A model generated the notes under the pieces. It searched no databases. It worked only from the letters and a program-made list of their open reading frames with translations, and had not been told where the DNA came from. The translations under genes and the position numbers were made by a program. Of a stretch of DNA of 64,000 bases, positions 1 through 6,803 are shown piece by piece. The stretch covers positions 1-64,000 of the forward strand of contig JAQUVD010000007.1 of assembly GCA_028693555.1 (NCBI GenBank), in the 5' to 3' direction. Positions within the stretch are counted from its first letter, which is position 1; every line of letters begins with the position of its first letter. The stretch is from Hespellia sp. Its GTDB lineage: Bacteria; Bacillota; Clostridia; Lachnospirales; Lachnospiraceae.

Positions 1-123
1 AAACCGAGGATCTATATAAATATATATGAAATTGCTTAATCTTGTTGTGATGAGCCGTGTGCATGAATTGTGCACGCACGGTTCTGTGAGGGGGTAGTGT
101 TGTGAGGCATTATCCTACTCGAC
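1..123 (+). mobile_element. Group II intron, 3' end (domains V and VI)
   Basis: Bases 52-84 match the catalytic domain V hairpin of bacterial group II introns: GAGCCGT at 52-58 pairs with ACGGTTC at 78-84 around a shorter GTGCA/TGCAC stem. Bases 86-123 form domain VI, and A117 is placed to be the bulged branch-point adenosine. The intron ends in CTACTCGAC at 115-123, the usual bacterial 3' splice end. The downstream sequence resumes in the reading frame of corA, so the intron is inserted in the + orientation within that gene. The intron body and any reverse-transcriptase gene lie before the window, so whether it is full length cannot be seen. The domain V/VI call is from sequence pattern and pairing. 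Confidence 0.88.
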
Positions 124-272
124 CGCTGACGCTGATTACGGGATGGTATGGGATGAACTTTAGCATTATGCCGGAGCTTCACTGGGCATACGGATATGGA
201 ACGGTGGTTCTTTTTGCGATTATCATCGTTGTTACGGAAGTGATTATCTTTAAGAAGAATAAGTGGCTTTGA
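123..272 (+). CDS. corA: CorA-family magnesium transporter, 3' exon (C-terminus)
   Basis: Reading from the intron border gives PLTLITGWYGMNF, containing the GMN signature that closes the first pore helix of CorA channels. It continues through MPELHW in the periplasmic loop, a second hydrophobic segment and a Lys-rich end (KKNKWL). These are the two C-terminal membrane helices of a CorA Mg2+/Co2+ channel. The proline codon CCG at 123-125 appears to be split, with its first base supplied by the upstream exon after splicing. The N-terminal cytoplasmic domain lies outside the window. A working transporter would require intron splicing. Family assignment is secure; the state of the whole gene is unknown. 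Confidence 0.88.
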   Translation, partial: PLTLITGWYGMNFSIMPELHWAYGYGTVVLFAIIIVVTEVIIFKKNKWL

Positions 273-283
273 TAAAAAGAATC

Positions 284-320
284 AATAAGACGTGTTGACA
301 GTTGACACGTCTTATTCTTT
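284..320 (+). terminator. Rho-independent terminator after corA
   Basis: A perfect 12-bp stem (AATAAGACGTGT with ACACGTCTTATT) around a 9-base loop is followed by CTTT. It lies 12 bases after the corA stop and closes that transcription unit. Confidence 0.8.
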
Positions 321-328
321 GTGATAGA

Positions 329-344
329 GTTAGCTAAAACTAAC
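329..344. promoter_or_regulatory. Palindrome, candidate DtxR/IdeR-type iron operator
   Basis: GTTAG-CTAAAA-CTAAC is an interrupted palindrome 38 bases before the DUF2325 start. Its TTAG/CTAA half-sites resemble the TTAG..CTAA core of DtxR-family boxes. The genes behind it (DUF3793, flavodoxin) are often iron-linked in Clostridia, which makes an iron-dependent repressor plausible. The palindrome is seen; the regulator is inferred. Confidence 0.4.
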
Positions 345-381
345 AAAAGTAAATATCAACTCACAAAAAAGGAGAGCGAAT

Positions 382-663
382 ATGAGCATAGTGATTATAG
401 GCGGACATGAAAGAATGGAGACACAATATAAGAATATTTGTAAAAAATATCATTGCAAAGCCAAAGTATTTACCAAGATGCAGGCAGATTTGAAAAATAA
501 GATCGGATGTCCGGATCTTATGATTTTATTTACCTCGACCGTTTCCCATAAGCTGGTGCACTGCGCTGTTACGGAGTCTGAGAGAAATCATGCAATTGTG
601 GAACGCAGCCACTCCAGCAGTGCAAATGCCCTAATCGGAATATTGGAACAGTATGCTTCTTAA
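382..663 (+). CDS. DUF2325 domain-containing protein
   Basis: This 93-residue protein begins MSIVIIGGHERM and contains CPDLMILFTSTVSHK, the layout of the DUF2325 family: a Rossmann-like GG..R start, a central DL.I strand, then an H-containing loop. A strong AAGGAGAGCG site ends about 5 bases before the ATG. It is the first gene of a probable operon with DUF3793 and a flavodoxin, a combination common in gut Clostridia and thought to be tied to iron or redox status. Its molecular role is not known. It sits behind a palindrome at 329-344 that may be the operator for the group. Confidence 0.75.
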   Translation: MSIVIIGGHERMETQYKNICKKYHCKAKVFTKMQADLKNKIGCPDLMILFTSTVSHKLVHCAVTESERNHAIVERSHSSSANALIGILEQYAS

Positions 664-687
664 GAAATCTGGAGATACTGATGCTGA

Positions 688-1323
688 ATGAACGATGCGA
701 AAGGGGAAAAGATGTCGAAGGAAGTGCTGGCCCAGTATCTGGGACTTGAAAGTGAAAATGAGAAGCAGATGCTTCAGTTCATACTACAGAGCGCACCACT
801 TTTAAAAGGCGTGAAAATGTCCTGCATTCTCATGATACGGGACACTTATCTGAATGTAATTCGGGAAGAGCTGCGGGACACGGAGATTGAAGTGTATGTT
901 CTTGATCAGTGGCAGGGAAAATGTACGATTTTACTATATCGTAGAAAGCTTTTGGAATTCTATCTGAGTCAGAACAATATCAGAGATTTTTTGGAACAAT
1001 ATGGGTATCAAAAAGTGAAGGACAATAAAACACTTTGTTTGGTTGAAACACTATCAATGCTCGGAAAACGGGTTGCCTATTTCAATCGGAAGGAAGGAAT
1101 ATTTCCACATGAAATCGGGGTATTTCTGGGATATCCGTTGGAGGATGTCACCGGATTTATTGAGAATGCGGGGCGGAATTATCTGTTGAATGGATATTGG
1201 AAGGTCTACTCGGATGTCCGTTTGGCAAAGAGACGATTTCAAGCCTATGACCGTGCAATCAGTCTTGCGGTAAAGGAAATGTTTGAGGGAAAACCAATTC
1301 GAGAAATTACCGAACAAAAATAA
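688..1323 (+). CDS. DUF3793 family protein
   Basis: The 211-residue product carries the family hallmark FPHEIGVFLGYPLEDV (about residues 139-154) followed by GFIENAG and NYLLNGYWKVYSD. DUF3793 proteins are found in anaerobic Firmicutes, typically beside flavodoxin or Feo iron-transport genes; no enzymatic activity is established. The start is uncertain: the ATG at 712 has a closer AAGGGGAA ribosome site, while the ATG at 688 has a GGAG 13 bases upstream. The protein is soluble, with no signal peptide. It is 24 bases downstream of DUF2325 and just before the flavodoxin, so co-transcription is likely. Confidence 0.8.
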   Translation: MNDAKGEKMSKEVLAQYLGLESENEKQMLQFILQSAPLLKGVKMSCILMIRDTYLNVIREELRDTEIEVYVLDQWQGKCTILLYRRKLLEFYLSQNNIRDFLEQYGYQKVKDNKTLCLVETLSMLGKRVAYFNRKEGIFPHEIGVFLGYPLEDVTGFIENAGRNYLLNGYWKVYSDVRLAKRRFQAYDRAISLAVKEMFEGKPIREITEQK

Positions 1324-1370
1324 GCAGATCAGGATGTATCCTGACATGAAGTACAAAGGAGAAAATGAAA

Positions 1371-1802
1371 ATGAATCAAGTAACAATTGTATATTGGAGT
1401 GGAACAGGAAATACAGAAAATATGGCAAATATGCTGGCAGAGGGAGCAAAATCAGCCGGATCGGATGTGCAGATTCAGAGCGTTGATGTAGCAAATGCAG
1501 ATGAACTGGCGCAATTGGAGGGGTTTGCACTCGGCTGCCCGTCGATGGGCGCAGAAGAATTGGAAGAGTCAGAAATGGAGCCGTTTGTTACCTCACTTGA
1601 AGGCAAAGTAAATGGCAAGAAAATTGTCCTGTTTGGCTCATATGGATGGGGCGATGGTCAGTGGATGCGAGACTGGGAGCAGAGGATGCAACAGGCCGGT
1701 GCCGAAATCGTTGGAGGAGAAGGAATCATTTCGAATGATGCACCGGATGACGAAACGGAGCAAAAGTTAAGAGAAGCCGGAGAAAAACTGGCACAAATAT
1801 AA
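1371..1802 (+). CDS. Flavodoxin
   Basis: This 143-residue protein starts with the FMN phosphate-binding loop (YWSGTGNTE, residues 8-16). It has the other flavin-contact loops, one with GCPSMGAEELE around residues 56-66 and one with FGSYGWGDGQW around residues 87-97, and full flavodoxin length. It should carry single electrons on FMN in the cytoplasm, typically replacing ferredoxin when iron is scarce. AAAGGAG at 1355-1361 lies 9 bases before this ATG; an ATG at 1365 is also possible but too close. It is the third gene of the DUF2325-DUF3793-flavodoxin group. The family is certain; the iron-limitation role is inferred from context. Confidence 0.9.
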   Translation: MNQVTIVYWSGTGNTENMANMLAEGAKSAGSDVQIQSVDVANADELAQLEGFALGCPSMGAEELEESEMEPFVTSLEGKVNGKKIVLFGSYGWGDGQWMRDWEQRMQQAGAEIVGGEGIISNDAPDDETEQKLREAGEKLAQI

Positions 1803-1825
1803 GATCCTTTTTCCTTATGAAAAGT

Positions 1826-1854
1826 TTGCCTTTGAAGCGAATCTGTAATATACT
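1826..1854 (+). promoter_or_regulatory. Sigma-A-type promoter for the nucleotidyltransferase gene
   Basis: TTGCCT at 1826-1831 and TATACT at 1849-1854 are separated by 17 bases and lie 40 bases before the start codon. Assigned by consensus match only. Confidence 0.55.
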
Positions 1855-1893
1855 AAATGTATATCGAAAATTAGGAGAGAGAAGGATAAGAAT

Positions 1894-2472
1894 ATGGTAG
1901 AAACAGGTGTTATCCACGGACGTTTTCAAGTATTACATTTAAAACATATGGAATATCTTCTTGCGGCAAAGATGCGTTGTAAAACTTTATATATCGGAAT
2001 CACACATCCGGATGAGTTGTATCTGGGTGGAATGGAGGCGGATCGTCATGGAATACGCAAATCAGACAATCCACTTACTTATTTGGAGCGTTATCAGATG
2101 ATTCATGATGCGCTGATAGATTTTGGTGTACAGAGAAATCAATTCGAGATTGTTCCATTTCCGATTTCAAGACCGGATTATATCACACAGTATGCGCCAA
2201 AGGATGCGACTTATTTCATGAGTATCTGTGACGACTGGGGTGAGAAGAAGTATCAGATTTTCACAGATTTAGGATTGAAGGTGGAGGTGCTTTGGAGAAA
2301 AACCGAAGAAGAACGTGGAGTGACCGGAACTCAGGTCCGGGCGGCAATCGCCAGCGGTCAGGATTGGCAGAGTCTGGTGCCAAGAACGGTATATGAGTAT
2401 ATGGTGAGAAATGGGATTGACGAACGCGTAAGGAAGCTGTCTATGCTGACAGATATGGCAGAGACGGAATAG
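1894..2472 (+). CDS. Nicotinate/nicotinamide-nucleotide adenylyltransferase-like protein
   Basis: The 192-residue protein begins with HGRFQVLHLKHMEYL (about residues 9-23). This fits the nucleotidyltransferase signature G-R-F-x-P-x-H-x-x-H as used by NadM-type enzymes, with the usual Pro replaced by Val-Leu. A late RGVTGTQVRAAI segment resembles the ISxTxVR substrate and ATP loop of the same superfamily. The likely reaction is transfer of an AMP or CMP group from a nucleotide to a phosphorylated substrate; NMN or NaMN is the best guess but is not proven. An AGGAGAGAG site precedes the ATG, a promoter lies upstream and a terminator downstream, so it is probably monocistronic. Confidence 0.72.
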   Translation: MVETGVIHGRFQVLHLKHMEYLLAAKMRCKTLYIGITHPDELYLGGMEADRHGIRKSDNPLTYLERYQMIHDALIDFGVQRNQFEIVPFPISRPDYITQYAPKDATYFMSICDDWGEKKYQIFTDLGLKVEVLWRKTEEERGVTGTQVRAAIASGQDWQSLVPRTVYEYMVRNGIDERVRKLSMLTDMAETE

Positions 2473-2492
2473 GGATAGGGCTTAGGTTTGGG

Positions 2493-2534
2493 AAAGAGAC
2501 TGCATTTTGTGGATATCACATGCAGTCTCTTTTT
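2493..2534. terminator. Bidirectional intrinsic terminator
   Basis: AAAGAGACTGCA (2493-2504) pairs with TGCAGTCTCTTT (2521-2532), followed by further T residues. It sits between convergent genes and could stop both. Confidence 0.8.
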
Positions 2535-2571
2535 GCTCCATGTTCGTTGTGTCACAGTCCGCTCACGAAAG

Positions 2572-3057
2572 CTATGTGCGGAAGTGATTTCCTTTTTGTG
2601 AAAGTGTTTTTTCTACCCAGAGATTGAGTGAATCAATTACCATTGACATTTGCTTAAGGTTTTCTTTGATGCTCATAAAATCAGGCAGCTCATCTTCGGA
2701 AATGACGCCATCGGAGACAATGCTGATTAATCGGTCTTTATTGCCGGTAAGTTCGTTTAGGGTGGCAAGGACCTCAATGGTTATCTGTGTGAGATTTTTT
2801 TCTTTTACTTCAGGGATGCGCTCTCGCCCAAGACTGCAGTCATGAGAACAATAATAATTGCACAGGGACGGATTGTGATATGTTTGCGACATTGCAATGA
2901 CCTCTTCAGGAGTTGGAAGCGAAGCATCATATTCGATTTTTTCGAGACGGCTGCGGGAAATGTGAAGGCTCTCAGCCGCGGAATCTCTTGTTAAACCAGA
3001 AGCTTCACGACTCGTAAAGTAAATGTTTTTATTCTTTCTTGTAGATTTCTGTCCCAT
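2572..3057 (-). CDS. XRE-family helix-turn-helix regulator
   Basis: A 161-residue protein with an N-terminal XRE/Cro-type HTH (about residues 17-58): ASGLTRDSAAESLHISRSRL is the helix-turn-helix, followed by EKIEYDASLPTPEEVIAMS. A middle segment contains three cysteines (CNYYCSHDC, residues 66-74) that could bind a metal or a cluster. The C-terminal half is predicted helical with no known domain. It is transcribed divergently from the small membrane protein at 3268. A 26-bp palindrome 21 bases upstream of its start may be an autoregulatory operator. Target genes are unknown. Confidence 0.78.
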   Translation of the reverse strand: MGQKSTRKNKNIYFTSREASGLTRDSAAESLHISRSRLEKIEYDASLPTPEEVIAMSQTYHNPSLCNYYCSHDCSLGRERIPEVKEKNLTQITIEVLATLNELTGNKDRLISIVSDGVISEDELPDFMSIKENLKQMSMVIDSLNLWVEKTLSQKGNHFRT

Positions 3058-3077
3058 AATTTTGTCCTCATATATCT

Positions 3078-3103
3078 CTAATGCGTTTTGAAAAATGCAT
3101 TAG
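3078..3103. promoter_or_regulatory. 26-bp near-perfect palindrome upstream of the XRE gene
   Basis: CTAATGCGTTTT-GA-AAAATGCATTAG has 11 of 12 matching positions in each arm. It lies just upstream of the XRE start on the minus strand and within the 210-base divergent intergenic region. It is probably an operator for the XRE protein, though a 5' UTR hairpin is possible. Confidence 0.5.
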
Positions 3104-3267
3104 AAGAATCTATTGTTGATATGCAAATGTATATTTATTGCTTGTTTTATTATAAACTAAATTTATCTCAAAGGAAAACAAAATAAAGGAAAATATAAAA
3201 ATTGAGAAAATTGAAAACATATTAAATGATTTGGATTCATGGGAAAGACAGATAGGAGGCATGTAGG

Positions 3268-3483
3268 ATGTTAACTTTAGTATTTATTATTATGATGTTT
3301 GTAGTATTTGGCAAACTGATTGGATTGGCGATCAGAGCAACGTGGGGAATTACAAAGGTACTATTTACAATTGTTTTTCTTCCGGTAATCTTAATCTGTA
3401 TGGTAGTTGGAGGTCTGATATCAGTGGCACTTCCGGTGCTTGCGGTGATTGGGCTTGTGGCACTGATTGGAGCAAAATCATAA
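3268..3483 (+). CDS. Small hydrophobic membrane protein, unknown
   Basis: A 71-residue protein made almost wholly of hydrophobic segments: about residues 1-20, 27-47 and 50-68, with a short basic loop (IRATWG) between the first two. TAGGAGGCATG is a strong ribosome site about 10 bases before the ATG, which supports real translation. No family is recognised. It lies between a divergent XRE regulator and the RpiR gene, with a separate promoter for the latter at 3514. It may be a membrane-stress or regulator-linked protein; no function is assigned. Confidence 0.6.
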   Translation: MLTLVFIIMMFVVFGKLIGLAIRATWGITKVLFTIVFLPVILICMVVGGLISVALPVLAVIGLVALIGAKS

Positions 3484-3513
3484 TCGAAAAGATGTTTAAA
3501 ATGTGAAAACAAT

Positions 3514-3541
3514 TTGCAATTCCACCTAAACGTGCTATATT
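3514..3541 (+). promoter_or_regulatory. Promoter for the RpiR regulator gene
   Basis: TTGCAA at 3514-3519, a 16-base spacer and TATATT at 3536-3541 lie 24 bases before the start codon. Consensus match only. Confidence 0.45.
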
Positions 3542-3565
3542 AAAGAAAATGTTTGGGAGGTCGAT

Positions 3566-4387
3566 ATGCCAGTAATACAAAGCCGTCTTACAGCGATTTT
3601 AAATAAAGAAAGTCCGGATAGCGTGGACTATTATATCTCATCGAACATGCTGGATCATTTAATGGAGTTATCAAGCATGTCTATTTCGGAAATAGCCGAA
3701 ATGTGTGCGGTATCAAAATCCACGATATCCAAATTTGTTCGAGAGTTAGGTTTTGACGATTATGCAGATTTTAAAATCGATGCGAAATTGATTCATGAAA
3801 AGGATCAGTATACGAAAGAAAAGGGAATCACAATTAATATTACCGATTTTATGCTACAAAATGGTGTAGAAGCTTATCAAAAGGCTTTGTTTCAGGATAT
3901 TCATAACTTATTTGAAGAAATAGATTATGAAAAGGTAAGAAATGTGGCATCCATGATTCACGATTATAAAAGGGTGGCGGCGTTTGGAGATGCATATTCG
4001 GAGACGGCGGCGTTAAATCTTCAACACAAAATGAAATACTATCGAAAAACAATCTATACAACCACTCATGATCGTAAGCAAACAGATTATATTGAAAAAG
4101 CGGACACAGATACATTAATTATTATATTTTCAAATCGAGGAAGATACATTAGTAATTATCAAATGTTAGATGGATATCCTGAAAAGGAATGTTTTGAGCA
4201 TACCAAAGCAAAGATAATACTTATTACATCAAATGAAGAGATGGCGAAGGATTCACGAATAGATGAGGCAATTACCTATCGTCATTCTACGATTATTCAA
4301 AATCATCCTGTGCTTTTTCAAATGATACTGGAAATCATAGCAATAGAATATCAAAAACAATATGGCTTTCCATCAGATAAACAATGA
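3566..4387 (+). CDS. MurR/RpiR-family transcriptional regulator
   Basis: The 273-residue protein has an N-terminal HTH_6 domain (about residues 1-75), with SMSISEIAEMCAVSKSTISK as the recognition segment and the FVRELGFDDYADFK continuation typical of RpiR proteins. A C-terminal SIS-like phosphosugar-binding domain follows (about 110-260), with FGDAYSETAALNLQHKM in place of the usual G.G.S loop, so the SIS pocket is divergent. A GGGAGG ribosome site precedes the ATG. It is directly upstream of the GH95 fucosidase and PTS genes and most likely controls them in response to a phosphorylated sugar. Confidence 0.88.
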   Translation: MPVIQSRLTAILNKESPDSVDYYISSNMLDHLMELSSMSISEIAEMCAVSKSTISKFVRELGFDDYADFKIDAKLIHEKDQYTKEKGITINITDFMLQNGVEAYQKALFQDIHNLFEEIDYEKVRNVASMIHDYKRVAAFGDAYSETAALNLQHKMKYYRKTIYTTTHDRKQTDYIEKADTDTLIIIFSNRGRYISNYQMLDGYPEKECFEHTKAKIILITSNEEMAKDSRIDEAITYRHSTIIQNHPVLFQMILEIIAIEYQKQYGFPSDKQ

Positions 4388-4396
4388 ATCAACATA

Positions 4397-4450
4397 GAGA
4401 GTTTCGAAAAGTTTCCAAATTGCGAACTTTTCGAAATGCTCTTTTTTTTT
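4397..4450 (+). terminator. Hairpin terminator, possibly also an operator, between rpiR and GH95
   Basis: TTTCGAAAAGTT and AACTTTTCGAAA form a perfect 12-bp stem around a 9- to 10-base loop, extended by GAG/CTC and followed by ten T residues. It would end rpiR transcription. The same palindrome lies just before a TATAAT at 4453-4458 that could start the fucosidase-PTS operon, so it may also be bound as DNA by the regulator. Confidence 0.7.
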
Positions 4451-4484
4451 GCTATAATCATGCTTAACGAGTAGGAGGAAGAGC

Positions 4485-6803
4485 ATGAACAAAATCTGGT
4501 TAGATAGAGAATCAAAAGAATGGAATGATGCATTTCCGATTGGAAATGGAATACTTGGAGCCATGGTATTTGGTGGAACGAAATTAGAACGCATACAGGT
4601 GAATGAAGATTCTGTGTGGTCAGGAGGATTTGTCGATCGGGTCAATCCCGATGCCAAAGAGCAGGTTCCCAAGGTACGCGAGTTATTGCAAAATGGAGCG
4701 GTAGAAGAGGCAGAACAGCTTGCATCAAGAAGTATGTTTGCTTCTTACCCACATATGCGCCATTATCAGACGCTGGGAGATGTATGGATTGATTTTTTTG
4801 ATCATAAGGGCAAACAGATGATACAAAAAATGCCAGATTTGAACATTCCTTTTTTATCGAACGAAGAAAAAGAAGTGGCTGCGTACAGAAGAGAGCTTGA
4901 TCTGGATCGTTCGATAGGAGATATCTCTTATAAAATGAATGGGATTAGCTATAAACGAGAATTTTTTGCATCTCATCCGGAAAATATTCTAGTATATCAT
5001 ATTACGGCAGATAAAGATGAGAAAATCACCTTTGAAACATATTTAACAAGAAAAGATAATAGAAGAGGCAGAGGCTTATCCTTTTGCGATGGAAGTCAGG
5101 TACTAGATAAATCGACCATACGGCTATATGGAAAACAGGGCGGCGATGAGGGGATTGGTTATGAGTTAGCAGCTCGTGTTGTGTCAACCGGTGGGAAGCA
5201 GTATTCCATGGGAAGTCATATGATTGTAGAGAATGCAACAGAAGCGACCATTTATATTACCGCAAGAACAACATATCGAGAAGAACGGCCGTTGGAATAT
5301 TGCCTGAAAAGATTGAGTGATGTAGTTCAAAAAGAGTATCAGAAAATAAAAGAAGATCACCGGAAGGATTATCAACAGTTGTTTCTTTCGAGTCAGTTGA
5401 AATTAAAAACGGATGAAGCGTTAGAACAATTACCGACGCACGAACGACTCAATAGATTACGAGCTGGGAAGGATGATATTGGGCTGATTCAAACGTATTA
5501 TAATTTTTCCAGATATTTATTAATCAGTTCCAGCAGGGCAGAAAGTCTTCCTGCAAATCTGCAGGGAATTTGGAATGGTGAATTTGAACCGATGTGGGGT
5601 TCAAAATACACGATTAATATAAACATTCAAATGAATTACTGGATGGCAGAAAAAGGCGGATTGTCAGAATTACATCTGGCTTTATTGAATCATTTAAAAA
5701 CAATGTATCCGCATGGAAAAACAGTAGCAAAAGAGATGTATGGAATTGATGGCTTCTGTTGCCACCATAACACGGATATATGGGGAGACTGTGCACCGCA
5801 GGATAGCAATATCTGCTCTACAATCTGGCCGATGAGTGGAGCATGGCTCTGTCTTCATGCGATAGAACATTTTCAATACACACAGGATTCTTTGTTTTTA
5901 AAGGAATTTTATCCAATCATTAAGGATGCAGTGAAATTTTTTCAGGCGTATTTGATAGAGGATCAGGATGGATATTTGATTTCAGGTCCCTCAAGTTCAC
6001 CGGAAAATATCTATGTGACAGCAAACGGTCAATATGGCAGTCTGTGTATGGGACCAAGCATGGATGCGGAAATTATTAGAGAATTGTATACAGGTTACCT
6101 GGAAGTGGCTGCCGCAATGGGGGATCAGGACGAGGTTGTAGAAAAAGCGAAGGCGCAGCTAACGATATTACAGCCAATCCGTATTGGAAAATATGGTCAG
6201 ATTCAAGAATGGAATCAGGATTACGAGGAAATGGATAAGGGACACAGGCACATTTCTCAACTTTTTGCACTATATCCGGGAAATCAGATCAGAGTAGATC
6301 GAACACCAGAATTAGCAGCTGCAGCAGAAAAGACATTAGAACGCAGACTGGAAAACGGTGGAGGGCATACCGGATGGAGCAAAGCGTGGATTATCCTATT
6401 TTTTGCACGACTTCGGAAAGCAGAAGATGCATGGAAAAATCTGAAAGAATTACTGGAACATGCAACGTTAGATAATTTATTAGATAATCATCCGCCATTT
6501 CAAATTGATGGTAATTTTGGTGGAGCAGCAGGATTGATGGAAATGCTGGTGCAGGATTACAGTGATATTGTTTATCTATTACCGGCACTGCCCAAAGCGA
6601 TACCGGAAGGAACTGTTACAGGAATCCATTTAAAAAAAGGTGTAGTTTTGGACATGTCGTGGGAAAAAGGTGCGATAACGTCTTTCAATATTCAGGCTGC
6701 CCGAAACTGTGCACTTACAATTGTAAGCGAAAAGCATGCATCGCTTTACATAAATTTAAAAGAAAATGAAGTGAAATGTTATCAGGAGGAGGATTTAAAA
6801 TGA
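4485..6803 (+). CDS. Glycoside hydrolase family 95 (alpha-L-fucosidase), intracellular
   Basis: The 772-residue protein has the GH95 N-terminal hallmark WNDAFPIGNGILGAMVFGG (residues 13-31). The (alpha/alpha)6 catalytic domain contains YTININIQMNYW (375-386), PSSSPENIY with the presumed acid Glu507, and FQIDGNFGG with Asp675, all matching family active-site positions. GH95 enzymes release alpha-1,2-linked L-fucose, or in some members alpha-L-galactose, by inversion. No signal peptide is present, so it acts in the cytoplasm on imported oligosaccharides. An AGGAGGAAGAG site precedes the ATG. The stop overlaps the PTS start (ATGA), so translation is coupled. Confidence 0.93.
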   Translation: MNKIWLDRESKEWNDAFPIGNGILGAMVFGGTKLERIQVNEDSVWSGGFVDRVNPDAKEQVPKVRELLQNGAVEEAEQLASRSMFASYPHMRHYQTLGDVWIDFFDHKGKQMIQKMPDLNIPFLSNEEKEVAAYRRELDLDRSIGDISYKMNGISYKREFFASHPENILVYHITADKDEKITFETYLTRKDNRRGRGLSFCDGSQVLDKSTIRLYGKQGGDEGIGYELAARVVSTGGKQYSMGSHMIVENATEATIYITARTTYREERPLEYCLKRLSDVVQKEYQKIKEDHRKDYQQLFLSSQLKLKTDEALEQLPTHERLNRLRAGKDDIGLIQTYYNFSRYLLISSSRAESLPANLQGIWNGEFEPMWGSKYTININIQMNYWMAEKGGLSELHLALLNHLKTMYPHGKTVAKEMYGIDGFCCHHNTDIWGDCAPQDSNICSTIWPMSGAWLCLHAIEHFQYTQDSLFLKEFYPIIKDAVKFFQAYLIEDQDGYLISGPSSSPENIYVTANGQYGSLCMGPSMDAEIIRELYTGYLEVAAAMGDQDEVVEKAKAQLTILQPIRIGKYGQIQEWNQDYEEMDKGHRHISQLFALYPGNQIRVDRTPELAAAAEKTLERRLENGGGHTGWSKAWIILFFARLRKAEDAWKNLKELLEHATLDNLLDNHPPFQIDGNFGGAAGLMEMLVQDYSDIVYLLPALPKAIPEGTVTGIHLKKGVVLDMSWEKGAITSFNIQAARNCALTIVSEKHASLYINLKENEVKCYQEEDLK

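Noticed and set aside
1054-1530. 158-codon minus-strand open frame across DUF3793 and flavodoxin
   Set aside because: It overlaps two recognised genes and has no recognisable product.
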